Part shown: piece by piece, positions 51,448-62,608 of the stretch | Layout: each line of letters begins with the position of its first letter | Numbering within the stretch: position 1 is the first letter of the stretch | Origin: Diplonema papillatum | Taxonomy: Eukaryota > Euglenozoa > Diplonemea > Diplonemida > Diplonemidae | Reading direction: 5' to 3' | Assembly (NCBI GenBank): GCA_030068145.1 | Contig: JAPJBO010000001.1 | Span: forward strand, 372,001 to 436,000 | Length of the DNA stretch: 64,000 nt | Program-made: the position numbers and the translations under genes | Notes under the pieces: model-generated | Seen by the model: the letters and a program-made list of their open reading frames with translations, nothing else | The model's database searches: none | What the model was told of the DNA's origin: nothing

Positions 51448-52918
51448 TTCCGCCGCTTTTCTTGCGCTTCGTTGGACGTGCCAACCCCCCGCGAAGCCGC
51501 GTCTATACCTTGAGGTTCGTTCCTCGCAAGTGGCTCAATCGATGCCATTGCGCTCAAACAAAGATGGAACCGGCGAACTGGCCACGAAGAAAGCTCGCGC
51601 CGCACTCAGCGCGCGGACGTGTTCCCCCTCAAAAGGAATCTTTCGGGAACGGAGGTTTTTATCTCCTCCCCCCCCCCGCCGTCCAAATCTTCCCCGACGG
51701 AGTGATGTGCTCCTCTCTTCCCTTCCGCCTCTCTCTTTTCTCTTTTTCTTTTGGTTCAACCTCCTGTTCTTGCGCGTGTTCTGATTGTCGGAGTTTTAAC
51801 TACCTTTTTTTCGGTGCCAAAAAGGCCATGCCAACGAGTAGCTCGCCACAGTCCCACGCTACGTTTGCGTCCTGGTCTTTTTCCAGAGAGAGCGTGTTTC
51901 GCGGTCATTTTCATCGCACCGCACTGTTCGAAAAACGCAGAGTCCTGCTCGTTAGCGACATGTTGACACACACACATCGCGTCCTTCGCATGTACGGTAC
52001 AAGCATTCACTCTAAAAACCTGGAAATGCTCCACGGACGATTTGTCCTGAAGCTTGGAATTCAGCAGAGATTCGCCGTGTTTTGTCAAGAATTGCTACAA
52101 GCTGTTACAGCACAGGAGCGCGGCCGAGGCATACTGCAAGAGAAGCCGTAGCTCGGAAGCGCAAGCCTGCAGCTAGTGTTCTAGGATGAGTCCAGAACGT
52201 GTTCGAGCGAACCACGAGTGGCCATCAGGCTACGAGCGAGTGGACATGGGTTCTGGGGCCAAGAGGCTGGGAGTCAAGTGATGAGGGTTTATTCTGGGTG
52301 AGCCTCCGTGAGAGATTTGGCGGGAAAGGGAGTGCAGTGGGTGAAACTTGGGCAGTTGGAATGTTGCCTCTTGGTAGAAGTTTCCGACGCTTTTCGTCCC
52401 ACGCAGGACACTGTGTCATGCTCGCCCAGCCAGGTGCCAACTTGGCAGTCAGAACGCGCTGCGGCAAGAAGATCGGGTAAAGGCGTTGAAGCAACAGAGT
52501 TTGTTTGTGTTCCAACTGAACGTTAGCCCCGATCTAGTTTCCTGGCGCCGGCACCTGCTCCGGTCAATACAAGGCAAAAGGTTTCGAGGTCTACGCAATC
52601 TAGATCTAGACTTCTCTGCGATTTGCAAAAGTCCCGCACATAGCTCCTGCATGCGTCGATTGGTATGCGAATCCTCGGAGAGCGAGTTGCTGTATCATGA
52701 GGTCGGCTAGAGGACTAGAGTGGCAGTCGTGGGTGCGATAACCCGAATATTGGCTGAGGTTGCGCTTTCGACTTGAGCTGCTCACACTTCTCCTTCCTGG
52801 CGCACTCGAGCATGACAGCAGGTTCTGCATTTGGAGCTAAAAAGCCAGCGAGTGTGCCCAGTGATCGATCGAATCTCGCCCGCTTCTTCGGTGCCCTGAC
52901 TGACCCTGGCCAGTGCCC
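51448..52918. other. Intergenic, no gene recognised
   Basis: Open frames up to about 229 codons (51,462-52,151) exist, but they show no recognised motif and unlikely composition. Nothing with another copy in the window was seen. Confidence 0.45.
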
Positions 52919-53135
52919 AAAATACTCGAGGGACTGCCTTATGCTCATTTCGAAGGAGGCTAGAGCGGGAGAAAACAATACAACTACAAAGTGGGTCTTT
53001 TTTGTTGAACGCTTACGCCCGCCACTAAACCCAGATTTACCTGTGTTTCGTGTGGGCTACAGCACATTTACCTCCTTTGATCTATCGCAACTGGCAGTCT
53101 CCTCAAGCGTTTCCTACAAAGCAGGTGCTTATACA
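52919..53135 (+). repeat. Dispersed repeat family A, full copy
   Basis: AATACTCGAGGGACTGCC to TCCTACAAAGCAGGTGCTTA; used as the uninterrupted reference for the split copy at 21,218-23,653. Confidence 0.9.
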
Positions 53136-54285
53136 AAAAAAAAAAAAAGAACTGCCTGTTCAGAAAATTATCACTTTTTTTTTCCCCCACCCGCCCAGGT
53201 TTTTTTTCGGGTAAACAGTAAACTTGGGAGACAGCCCAAGTTTGCTATTCATATAAGCCCCTGCCCCACACGGTGGTAGGATGCCCAAAGGGGAGGCGGG
53301 TTGAGCAGAAATATTCTGCGAAAGTACGATGCTGGACACGCGGGGTCAGCCGCCTCCCCGGCTGGCATCGTCTCATATGAAATGATCGAATTCACAGTAC
53401 ATTTGCCGTCACTTGTTCGCTTTTTAAGCATCAACGTTGAAGACGTTGTCTCCTGCCTGTTGCTTTCAACAAACAAGTAAAAGAATAAAACAAAACTACG
53501 CATTTCTTTTTACGAAAAAAGCAACTCGCCTCGCAAATCGCTCCGTCTAATGAAACCAAGATAGAAACAAGGTGTTAAAATCTCACCGAACACCGTGTTC
53601 TCTCCTTTAAACATTCTGGGCCTTTTTTCGCTCGCAAGGATGATGGCCACGCCAGCTCCTTCCCCTGTCCTGCGGGACCACACTCGCGATGTATCAACAG
53701 CCTACACGCCAGCTGCTTGAAGAGCGAACAACGCAGATGTCTGCATCGGCAGGCTCCGTTGTTTCTCAGAGTGCACAAAGATAGCTCAAAGCATCTGCAG
53801 AATAACACGAAAAGCCTCGAGGCAAAAACCCGTTTTCACATTTCTCAGAGTGCCCACCACGCACCTTTGTACCTTTGTTTCCCCATGCCCGAGGGCGTGC
53901 CTCGGGAAGAGCTTCTCTTTGTGACGCTCTATTACCGGGCGCAGTGTGACCTGGTAGCACAGCAAGTCAAAACAGGGCCGCGAGTACACATCGCTGCGCA
54001 CAAACAAAAAGACCTGAACTCCGTCGTTCCGAAAGTAAGCGGGCGTTCGCTCTAAAAAGAAAAGGCGCCCAAACCGAAGCGTCTCCCCCGCAAAAGTGTG
54101 TGCTGTATGACATTTCTTCTTCCATTTGCCTCTCTTCCTTTTCGCGGAGCCGCAAAAAAAAAGCACGCAGTTATGCCAATGGTGGAGAAAGGTAGGACAG
54201 CAGGAAAAGAGCGTTCTTGTGACGTTACCGCGTTTCCCTGGCTATGTTTGGCGTATCATTTTGTTGTTGGAAATGGGGTTCGACA
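53136..54285. other. Intergenic, no gene recognised
   Basis: A and T homopolymer runs at 53,140-53,210. No feature recognised in the rest. Confidence 0.45.
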
Positions 54286-54690
54286 CGGGGAATTCGTTTA
54301 CGTTGTAGATTTAGACCGTCAGGGTATTCGTTCAGAGGTTCGCAGACCTTGACCGTTTATGGGGGCTTGTTCTGGGGGGCGTTTTGGTCAACGTATCGTT
54401 TTGGTGGCTCGGGGCGGACGGGGCTGACACACTTCCGCAACTTTGTCCGGAGTAGTGCCCGGGTTCGTTTACGTTGCAGATTTAGACCGTCAGGGTATTC
54501 GTTTACGTTGCAGATTTAGACCGTCAGGGTATTCGTTCAGAGGTTCGCAGACCTTGACCGTTTATGGGGGTTGTTCTGGGGGCGTTTTGGTCAACGTATC
54601 GTTTTGGTGGCTCGGGGCGGAGCTGACACACTTCCGCAACTTTGTCCGGAGTAGTGCCCGGGTTCGTTTACGTTGCAGATTTAGACCGTC
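54286..54690. repeat. Tandem repeat, about 190-205 bp x 2
   Basis: The unit has GTTTACGTTG(T/C)AGATTTAGACC, GTCAGGGTATTCGTTCAGAGG, CCTTGACCGTTTATGGGGG, TCAACGTATCGTTTTGGTGG and CACACTTCCGCAACTTTGTCC. The second copy begins with a doubled 35 bp sub-block and a third begins at 54,663. The copies differ by small deletions in G-runs. Confidence 0.9.
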
Positions 54691-54702
54691 GCAGCGTTTT
54701 CA

Positions 54703-54785
54703 TGTTTCTTGGGTTTGAAGAGCGCGTGGTGCTTGCACCACTGAGGCCAGGTTATTTAACCGCGGATTTTGGTGAAGGTTTGTTC
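54703..54785 (+). repeat. Repeat pair flanking UBC9, forward copy
   Basis: ATGTTTCTTGGGTTTGAAGA, GCGCGTGGTGCTTG and CACTGAGGCCAGG recur inverted at 58,922-59,005 inside the UBC9-like gene's second intron. Confidence 0.8.
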
Positions 54786-55014
54786 AGGAAACGGTCGTGA
54801 GCAAAACCCGGCCAGGTGACGACCGTTTCACTGTCTTCTTTGTTTTGTGATGCGAACATCACCCTGGTTTGACAAACAGCTCTCCTTCCACCTTGCGCAG
54901 TGTGATTTTCCCGGATCCTGCCTCCGGAGGCTCTTTTCTTGAGCGACCAAGACAAGCAAGTTGTGCTGTTGCGCAGTCTCGGTGGCAGTCTGAAGATGTA
55001 GCGTGCGGGGCCCT

Positions 55015-55195
55015 GACCCTTGACGAGCTACGAACAACTGCCTGGCTAACCAGACTCGCCGTCGCTGTTCGTTCTGCAGACACCCAGGTTCCGCGCTGAT
55101 GAAGGTCCGTCTAATAATGTGTCCGTGGCTTGGTGGACCAAAACGCAGTGCAGATAGGACATGTGCTGTTCCAAGGACGTTCTTACAACCCAACG
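55015..55195 (+). repeat. Dispersed repeat family B, copy 5
   Basis: GACGAGCTACGAACAACTGCC, CTGCAGACACCCAGGTTCCG, GTGTCCGTGGCTTGGTGGAC. It ends about 130 bp before the first exon of the UBC9-like gene, so it may lie in the promoter. Confidence 0.8.
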
Positions 55196-55328
55196 TTTTC
55201 CCAGAAAACCGGCCGCCCCTCGATGAACCACTTGCTTCTCCGTTTTCAGGAAGTGCCTGGCGACCGCCATGTCTTCCAAATACTCCCACTGCCAGTGCAC
55301 ACGATATCACCGCCAAGAAAAGGAAATC

Positions 55329-55379
55329 ATGGCGATCGCAATTCAAAGGTTGAAAGAGGAGCGAAAGAACTGGCGAAAG
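55329..55379 (+). CDS. UBC9: SUMO-conjugating enzyme UBC9, exon 1
   Basis: 17 codons, MAIAIQRLKEERKNWRK, matching the N-terminal helix of UBC9 (family consensus xxxRLxxERKxWRKdHPFGF). The exon ends at AAG|GTATGC in phase 0. UBC9 is the single E2 that takes SUMO from the E1 enzyme as a thioester and passes it to lysines of target proteins, mainly in the nucleus. The complete splice product of the three exons is 157 residues, the usual length. The 5' UTR lies in repeat-derived sequence with family B close by. Confidence 0.88.
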
Positions 55380-55758
55380 GTATGCCAACGCACACGGACC
55401 GCCCTGTTTTTATTCCTTTGTGCGTGCCGGAGCATATGCTGAACACTAGCTCGTCTCAGCCACAGGGCAGAGCGGACGGGGTTGTTAGCACTGTGTCGCC
55501 TTCGGCTCAGGCTTTGCAAGCTGTGGTTGACCGTCGCGTTCCTCGACCCGGAGCAGCCTTTTTCTTCTGTGGGTGCTGGAGTTCGGCTGTCTCTGGCTGT
55601 GCTGCCGCATGTTTCGCGCACAAACTCCGCCGGCTCTTGAAAGATGCAGCTTTGTTCTACTCGCGCAACGATGGGGAGTCCAGACCCATCAAGGGCGCAC
55701 TTCCTCTCTACTGGTCGCTGCCACCGGCGTCGTTTGCAGAAAGATCCAACACTTGCAG

Positions 55759-55925
55759 GAACGACCGTTTGGATTCGTCGCGAGGCCCGACTGTGACGAG
55801 AACGGCGAAGCGAACCTCCTCGAATGGGAGGCCATCATCCCCGGTAAGGACGGCACCTTGTGGGCGGGTGGAGAGTACAAGCTTCACATGTCCTTCAGCA
55901 AAGACTACCCCAGCAAGCCTCCCAA
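55759..55925 (+). CDS. UBC9: SUMO-conjugating enzyme UBC9, exon 2
   Basis: 167 bp after the acceptor CACTTGCAG|GAACGACC. It encodes ERPFGFVARPDCDENGE, LLEWEAIIPGKDGTLWAGG, EYKLHMSFSKDYPSKPP and two bases of the next codon, the central beta-sheet of the E2 fold, with the UBC9-type IPGKxGTxWxGG loop. The donor is CCCAA|GTATGCG in phase 2. An alternative acceptor 21 bases upstream (TTTGCAG|AAAG) would insert seven codons foreign to the family, so the downstream one is preferred. Confidence 0.9.
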
Positions 55926-56375
55926 GTATGCGCATTTCGTTTTGTGTTCTTAGTGGGCGTTCGCAACAAGCTGTTCGCATTCACGCACGCCGAGTACACT
56001 TCGTCCCTGGCTGCGCTGCATTTGGTGGTCATGCCTGACGTGTTCTTGCACAGCATGCATGCAGGCCCATCTGGGCCATGCCCTCTTCCCGCATCGCTTC
56101 CAGTTCTGCCCTGGCTTGTAGACTGAAGTCCCTACCCGTAGTCTCCCCGCGGTGGTGGGAGGGGAATGCCGCGGAAAGCGTGCATTCCCTCCCACGGGAC
56201 CGCGGTGAGCCATGAGCTGGCATCAGATTGTTGCCCGAATAGTAAACCTTTGGTGGCATTTGCCGGAAAGGAGAACAACCGTTCAGGGAATAGTCGTTTT
56301 CGGGAGTTTGTGCTGCTCACGATTTGTGCAAAGTATCTAGTACGTGCGCTCGGCTAAGGCCGGCGCGTGGCGAGA

Positions 56376-56520
56376 CTGGAGGCAGCAGTTAAAGTTCGAG
56401 GAACAGTAAAGTTCGGGCGAGGCTAAGTTCGGGCAATGCTAAGTTCTGGTGAAGCTAAGTTCGAGTGATGCTAAGTTCGGGCGTTGCTAAGTTCTGGTAA
56501 GCGCTCAGGCTGCGCTGGTA
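56376..56520. repeat. 20 bp minisatellite GCTAAGTTCGGGC
   Basis: About seven turns of GCTAAGTTCGGGCRATG or GCTAAGTTCTGGTGAAG, with drift. Single AAGTTCGG words continue to 56,560. Confidence 0.88.
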
Positions 56521-56589
56521 CTAAAAAAAAGTTCGGGCATGAAGCGAAGTTCGGCCAGGGTGGTAAAGTCCGGGTGAAGCCAAGGTCGG

Positions 56590-56712
56590 TGCTGGTACCC
56601 GGGGGGGAAACCCCCCCCGACCCACCGAGTACGGGTAAAGTTTGGCGCTGGTACCCGGGGGGACACCCACCGAGTACGGGTAAAGTTTGGCGCTGGTACC
56701 CGGGGGGACACC
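56590..56712. repeat. GGTACCCGGGG tandem repeat, about 53 bp x 3
   Basis: GCTGGTACCCGGGGGG with ACCCACCGAGTACGGG and TAAAGTTTGGC; three starts at about 56,594, 56,648 and 56,692, the last incomplete. A family C copy follows at 56,714-56,783. Confidence 0.85.
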
Positions 56713-56956
56713 CCGGATGCTAGCATCAACCATGCATGAGAGGTAGTGCTCTGCCTAAACATTAAACTAAGATTTTCCCCCCAGACCCCCCGCCGCCCCC
56801 CTGGGGCAGCCTTTTCCCGCCCGTCCCCCCTCTACCGGGGCGACGGGGTGACCCAAATACCGCGAGATACTGAGAAACTCCGCAAAAAATGCACATTTCG
56901 GGCACATTAGACCCCGAAACGCAACGAACCTCGAAAACAATCCCCGACCGGAAAAA

Positions 56957-57024
56957 CGTCACGGGCGGGACGAACCCGGGCCACCATGCCCGAAGGCCTT
57001 CGCCCAACCACTCTGCCACCCGTA
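56957..57024 (-). tRNA. tRNA-like sequence, probably pseudogene or SINE head
   Basis: On the - strand ACGGGTGGCAGAGTGGTTGG resembles the start of class II tRNAs, with a box A of TGGCAGAGTGG. The 3' part, GGCCCGGGTTCGTCCC and GCCCGT, gives a 7 bp acceptor stem (ACGGGTG with CGCCCGT) and a box B-like GGTTCGTCC. The T loop is two bases short and no sound anticodon arm forms, so it is unlikely to be a working tRNA. It may be the head of a tRNA-derived SINE running toward 56,784. Confidence 0.4.
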
Positions 57025-58234
57025 CGCATATCGGCAGGGGAGGAAAAACCTAGCTCCGCACTATAATCCAGTCCGAAAAACAATACACTTTTTCACTGGA
57101 GAAAAGCCGGGTTCGAATAGAGGCTATTCACATTGCATGTTCATAGGACCTCCAGTCTCGAAAAAGTGCTAATGCAGGAAACCCCGCCAGAGAGGTTTGT
57201 ACCCTGTACACGCGAAGAGCAAGATTTGCAAAAAGGCTTCGGCTTTCCAAGCGGATTAGTCCTAAGACAGTCTAAGCAAAGCATTTTGGTGGGCGAGCGA
57301 CACTCATGCAAAGCAACCTTCGAGTGGTTATTCAGACCCAGACTTTTGTATCTGCTCTGGAAAGAAAAAGGCGTTCCCATACAACAGCTTTTTTCTCTTC
57401 AAAAGCTCCTGAAGTCCTGCGAAATCTCGGGCATTTCATGGTGGACGGGGTAAAGACGGCGGACCGAAGTTGAGGGTGGGCAAAAGTTTCCCGGCGACGG
57501 CGATGTTGTTCTTGTCTCTAGACGTTATTGGTGGCTTGAAGCGGCTCCGGGATCTACCACGGAAACACCGCGATGGAAAGTCCGCCCGTCTTCTTTTCGG
57601 CAGTTTAGCCTCCCTGGCGTCAGCCCGCACAATTGTGGTTCATGCACCTTCTCTGGGTGGCAGCTGTGTCATCAACTGGTGATCTGGAACTTGCGATGAC
57701 TGCAGGGCACAATCTTTGCGCCACCGAGATTCGACAGGATAGGAAAGAGCAGACCAGACGGCCTCCTTCGTCTGCTTCGTCAGTTCGACAGCTACTACTA
57801 CTGCTCTTGCCGCATTAGTGTAGGTATACTCAGTTGACCCTCATTGCACCTATTAGTCGCGGGTGTGGCACACTCGCCCTTGCCAAGCTCTAGCGCTCGG
57901 CATTGTGTGATGCGTGTCGCAGCCGTCCGTGGTACTGCGAATTCCAGCCCCTGTCAAGTCAATCCAGCGCTGCTGTTGAATTGATTGGGAGTTGCACTGC
58001 CAACACCCCGCCAATAATTTAGCACGCGCGGTCAGCAGTATGCCTTCTCCTCTGGGCCCCGCCAAGCCAGTTTTCCATATTGTTCGGGCTCTGCCTTCCA
58101 GCAACGGCGCACTTGTTAAAATACCCACGGTTTGTGCGTCTTGGACCAAATCAAAATTCCACCGCTCCGTACGAATTTCGCCGTCCGCTTGATGTCGAAA
58201 TGAGCACCGGGTGGCCCCTTCGAGTATTTTTTGT

Positions 58235-58306
58235 GTTAACAATGCACTGTTGGTACTAAAATTTAGTAGTAGTTGGCAGCGTACTACATGAAACTTACCA
58301 AAGCAG
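58235..58306 (+). repeat. Short conserved element, ACTTACC motif (copy 2)
   Basis: GGCAGCGTACTACATG to AAACTTACCAAAGCAG, identical at its 3' part to 5,335-5,400. Here GGTGAG follows directly. The element is in the second intron of the UBC9-like gene. Confidence 0.55.
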
Positions 58307-58921
58307 GTGAGTTCCGCACAGTGCGCACAAACAAAATGGTAGTGGGAAATGCTCGAGAAGGCCGCCAGTTGAAAAAGAAGTGTGGTACTTACCAGCATGC
58401 TCGGTGACTCCGCGCTATCGCAACACGATCCCCAAATCTCAAAGGAGGAATGTCCTGGTATGATCAGCATGCCGGTACCTCCGGACTCTTGTTGCACAGC
58501 GACAGCCAAGCAGACCACCCAGAGCTAGGGGGAACCTACAGGGCTGGGTTCACTCGAGCGCAGGGCCTCGCATCGCTCACCCGTGATGTACACCGGCGTG
58601 CGCGTCCGCATACAACTCGCTCCGCACCATTCGCGAATCAAGGAAGACTTCGGCAGCCCTCGCCTCAGGAGCTGCCACATCAGTTAGGCCTTATCGAGCT
58701 TCTCTAATCTCCCGGAATGCGCAGACCTCATGAAAAACGAGTGTGTTGTGGGTACGTGAATAGAAAAGGTTCACGGGGGAGCAGACTCCACGGGGGTAGG
58801 GAAGGGAACAAGGGCGTTAGAGAGGAGAAAATATTCTGGTCAGCGATTTTCTCTCTTGCAGTAGCCCACGTGATGATATCCCCAAGGCTCTCACAGGGGG
58901 TGACCCGCCCTCCCTCTCCTG

Positions 58922-59005
58922 AACAATCCTTCACTAAATCCGCGGTCAAAAACCCTGGCCTCAGTGGTTCAAGCACCACGCGCTCTTCAAACCCAAGAAA
59001 CATTC
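58922..59005 (-). repeat. Repeat pair flanking UBC9, inverted copy
   Basis: The reverse complement of 54,703-54,785 (CTTCAAACCCAAGAAACAT at its end). About 80% or better by eye. Confidence 0.8.
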
Positions 59006-60139
59006 CCCCGGCCTTTTTTACTGGGTGCCCATTTCGAGTTTTTGGTCTGGGTGCCGGCCTTACCCAGACTACAGTTCAGGGGATTTAAACTGGTTGGCCA
59101 ACCTGTCAAGAGTAAAGAAAGACAGACGTACAAGTGCTGGCGCGTCCCCCGCGCCAAGGGTATGTGAGGCCAGGGAGGCAGCGCTTATCACAAAACGATC
59201 AAGTCGCATGACAAAGAGCGCAAGGAGAAAGGACTAACAGACAGCGCTCGGGTTTGCAGTGTCGTCACTCGTGGTTGGTGGTTTGCCCTTTTGAGACGCG
59301 ACCAGCAATTTGCTGTTCGGGAACTGTTGGGAAGCTGGGGCAAAAGACCGGTCGTGCTTCAGCATTATTCCACGCACACCGTGCTTCCCGCCGCTTTGAT
59401 ATCAAATTCCTGGGAAAAACGTTCATATCCATTCTACAAGCTGTGTTTAACCCCGGCGCGCCGACTCTCTCCCTCTCCAGCCGCAGCTGTCTTTCTAATT
59501 TTGAGTTTTGAGCCGGGTTCCTAACCGTTTCCCGCGAGGGGCGTGGAAAGCTCAAAAGGGCTAGCAAACGAGTGTAACGGACTGGATTAAAGCTAGTGTC
59601 GGCGATGTTGGGCTGGCGTCATTGAAGAGTTCTGCAACGGCGACGAAACCCGAAGTACCTTACCCGGTCAGCACAAAAGAAAGAAGAACGAAACCCCCGG
59701 GATGACGGAGCAATGTGCTTCACTTCGCGAGGGATTTCTCGTGCGCGTGTGCACAAGCGCTTAGAAGTCACCCGCGGAGGGTCTGCGTGCGAGTGCCGGG
59801 TGATATCGTGTGCAAAAGAGTCGTGTCGATACCTACCGACGCCATACTCTCACACGCACCCTCGCACATCGTGGGCCCCCACTCACGCACGCGTGCGGAT
59901 CTTGTTTTAAAGTTGTTGTTTTTATGTTCACATCCAGAGTAGTTTTGTTAGTCGGTAGTCTCCGACATAATTGGTTTGTTTTGTTCATCAAAAACGGGCG
60001 TTTTCTGACCTGATTTGGAATATCCTTGAGGCCCGCCGCAACCAGGTAGAAAGGAACCGCGCGATAAAACTGAGCCCACGGGCTATCCGTTGTAACCTTG
60101 ATTTGTTGTGCACAGGTTAAGAGCCACCCAACCACGCAG

Positions 60140-60395
60140 GGTGCAATTCCGCCCAGTCATTTTTCATCCCAACGTCTACCCCAGTGGCACCGTCTGCCTG
60201 TCGATCCTCAACGAAGAAAAAGGCTGGAAGCCGTCCATAACTGTGAAGACGATCCTCCTGGCAATTCAGGAGCTTCTGGACAACCCGAACCCGAAGGACC
60301 CCGCGCAAAAAGATCCGTATGAGTTGTTCGTCAAGGACAGGGAGAAGTACGATGAACGCGTTCGACAGGATGTGCGGCGGTTCCGAAAGCAATAG
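60140..60395 (+). CDS. UBC9: SUMO-conjugating enzyme UBC9, exon 3
   Basis: 84 codons and stop after ACCACGCAG|GGTGC. It encodes [19 protein letters not shown], where Cys92 of the joined protein is the SUMO thioester site in the [15 protein letters not shown] motif, then [18 protein letters not shown] and the C-terminal helices ending RRFRKQ. The [17 protein letters not shown] segment is the UBC9-type helix. All catalytic surroundings (HPN, Cys) are present, so the gene looks functional. Confidence 0.92.
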
Positions 60396-62608
60396 TGCCT
60401 ATTCCAGCAGGTGAGCGTGCCTCACCCTTGGCGTAGCTGACCCCTCCTGGATCAGTCCAACAGCTGACCTTTGGTCTCTCGTCCAAAGCCTTCACTGTGC
60501 CGGTCCTTGGAAGTCAATACTGCTTCCTCCGTCTGTCCATCCTGTGTGATACCGGAGTCGACTTCTGGCAGTCGCCAGCTTACGACGACTCCACACGGCC
60601 GTTTTTGCTGGGTGCACGCCTTTGGCGTAAAGAGGCCTGCATACGGCGTGCTTGATCACTTCTTCCTGGCCGTCTTGGCCGTCCCGAGTCGCTGGGTTAG
60701 ATTTATCATTCTGGGATCAGGTTGTGGAACAAAGTGAGGGGTGAAGAATGATGGCGAAGCCTTGCACTGGAGCGTTCTGTTATCCAGACGTTGTTGAGTG
60801 CCGTGAGAGGCCTGCTGGCGTAACGTGGAACTCGCTTGCAAGGTCGTCATGCATAGGTTTCCCTGATTGCGCGTAGCAGCCTCCAATCCATCGTTCACTT
60901 CATGGTTCGTCCTTAAGAGACGCAGAAGCCGCTCGTTTCTCCCATCTCTCAATCAGATGAATGAGGCAAGCATGGCAAGTGGTCCTTAGCCGCTGCCTGC
61001 ACATCTCTGCAGTACGAATAGTGATGACATCTTGATAACTTTCTTTTTCTCAGAGCACTAAGATTGATGCAAGCAAATTTGCTATGTCGACAGCCCGTAG
61101 GTTGCGGTTTGCTGCACGATCGAAGGGAACCTGGGCTTGTCGGTTTGTTTGCGCGGTCTCACTCAATGCAGGACAGACTCGTCGCCCGGGTTAATGCAAT
61201 TCATGATGAGCCTGAAAAGCCTTGCTTTGCCGTGGAAAAATTGCAATTTGGCGGGCACTGGGCGTCTCCATTTCGAAATCATGAAGTAGTAGGTTCTGTC
61301 TGCTAATTCGTTCGCAATATAACAAGCGACACCCTGGAATGGTCCCCTCAGCTTACACCAACGACTGCGGCACCTCCCCCTGATCGCTGACCAGCGATGC
61401 CATTCGCCAGTTGATGGCATTTTTCTAACTCCGCCTTGCGGAATTAGCAGCTGCTAGTGCAGCGGCGGCGGACGCGGTCCACTCAGAACCTGCAGGTTAC
61501 TTGCTCAATCGGTTCATTTCTGGCTAGAATTTTTTGATGTTCAACTTCGGTACCGTTTCTTATCACGTACATAGACCCTCCCCATTTCCGTTTCCGTCAC
61601 GTGTTTCCTTGGCGTGTGCGCCGACGCAGACGAAGGATGCGAGTTTGCAATCGAGACGCCTCATGAGACTCGCACTCACAGCCTGCGTTGTTGTCCCAGG
61701 TAGCCGCTTGACTACAGGGAAGCCAGTCTTCGGGGGTTTCGCGGGGCAGAACATGGCGACAGTTGTCATCTTCTGCATACGACCCATAACCCGCTGTTGC
61801 CCCACACGGAGAGGTAAACCTCGTCCGAATGCTTCACTGTACTGCGCTCGAATCGTCCGAGTGCAAACGCACCTCCGTAACACCCGTATCTGAGAATCGA
61901 GTCTTTCAAACCTTCCCTGACCTCAAATTCTGTGCGGCTGCACCCAACGTAGTCGCCAGGGGCCTTTCTGACCACGTGACCACAGCCGCACCTCAAGCTC
62001 CTTTTTGCACCAGGTGCTTTCCCGTCAGATTTCTGCCATACACGGCGGGACCCAAAACAAGTTTATTGTATTTGGAAAGATGGCCCTTGGGTCTCTCTGC
62101 TGACTAGAATATTCACGCGTATCATCTTTCTGTAAAGAGTATTGGGTGGGCGTGCAGTGGATGATTTTTCGGGTCGATAGGCAGGCTTTTGGGACGTTTG
62201 TCGTCGGTCTGTGAGTCTAGTTCTATGCGAAATTGTTAAACACCCAAGCAACAGACCTTTTCAAAATAGGGATACGGGGTTCAAACACTTGGCATCCTTT
62301 GGCGAAAAAGATCGGGAGTTCTTGCGTTGCCGGAGGTGGTGCGCGTTTCTTCTTCTACGTCGGTCGGTAATTCGAACAAACCCCTTGCAAGTTCCTTCGT
62401 AATGGGTTTTTTTCTATTTGCTGGCTACGCGAGAAGAAATGCGCATCATCACTTAAGCAGCAATTTAGACAAACGGCAGGGCTGCTGTCTACCCAGAAAG
62501 AACTTTTTTGTGAGACAGTTAACAATCATTACTTGATTGCTCGTCTTTTCTTAGCTAGACGTACAGGCTTTGCCACAGGGCTATGGGGGATGAAAATACT
62601 CGCGAGAG
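60396..62608. other. Between UBC9 and the kinase; nothing recognised
   Basis: About 2.2 kb without recognised repeats or domains. The kinase promoter and UBC9 3' UTR must lie here. An in-frame stop 18 bases before the kinase ATG (TGA at 62,591) limits that gene unless it has an upstream exon. Confidence 0.5.

Larger units (their letters stand above)
55926..60139 (+). other. 4.2 kb second intron of UBC9
   Basis: GTATGCG donor to CCACGCAG acceptor. Inside: a family H remnant (56,283-56,330), a 20 bp minisatellite, a family C copy, a tRNA-like block, the second copy of the ACTTACC element (58,235-58,306) and the inverted flank repeat (58,922-59,005). No other gene recognised. Confidence 0.85.

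Noticed and set aside
51462-52151. 229-codon + strand frame
   Set aside because: No motif, no relatives in the window, and composition like surrounding non-coding DNA.
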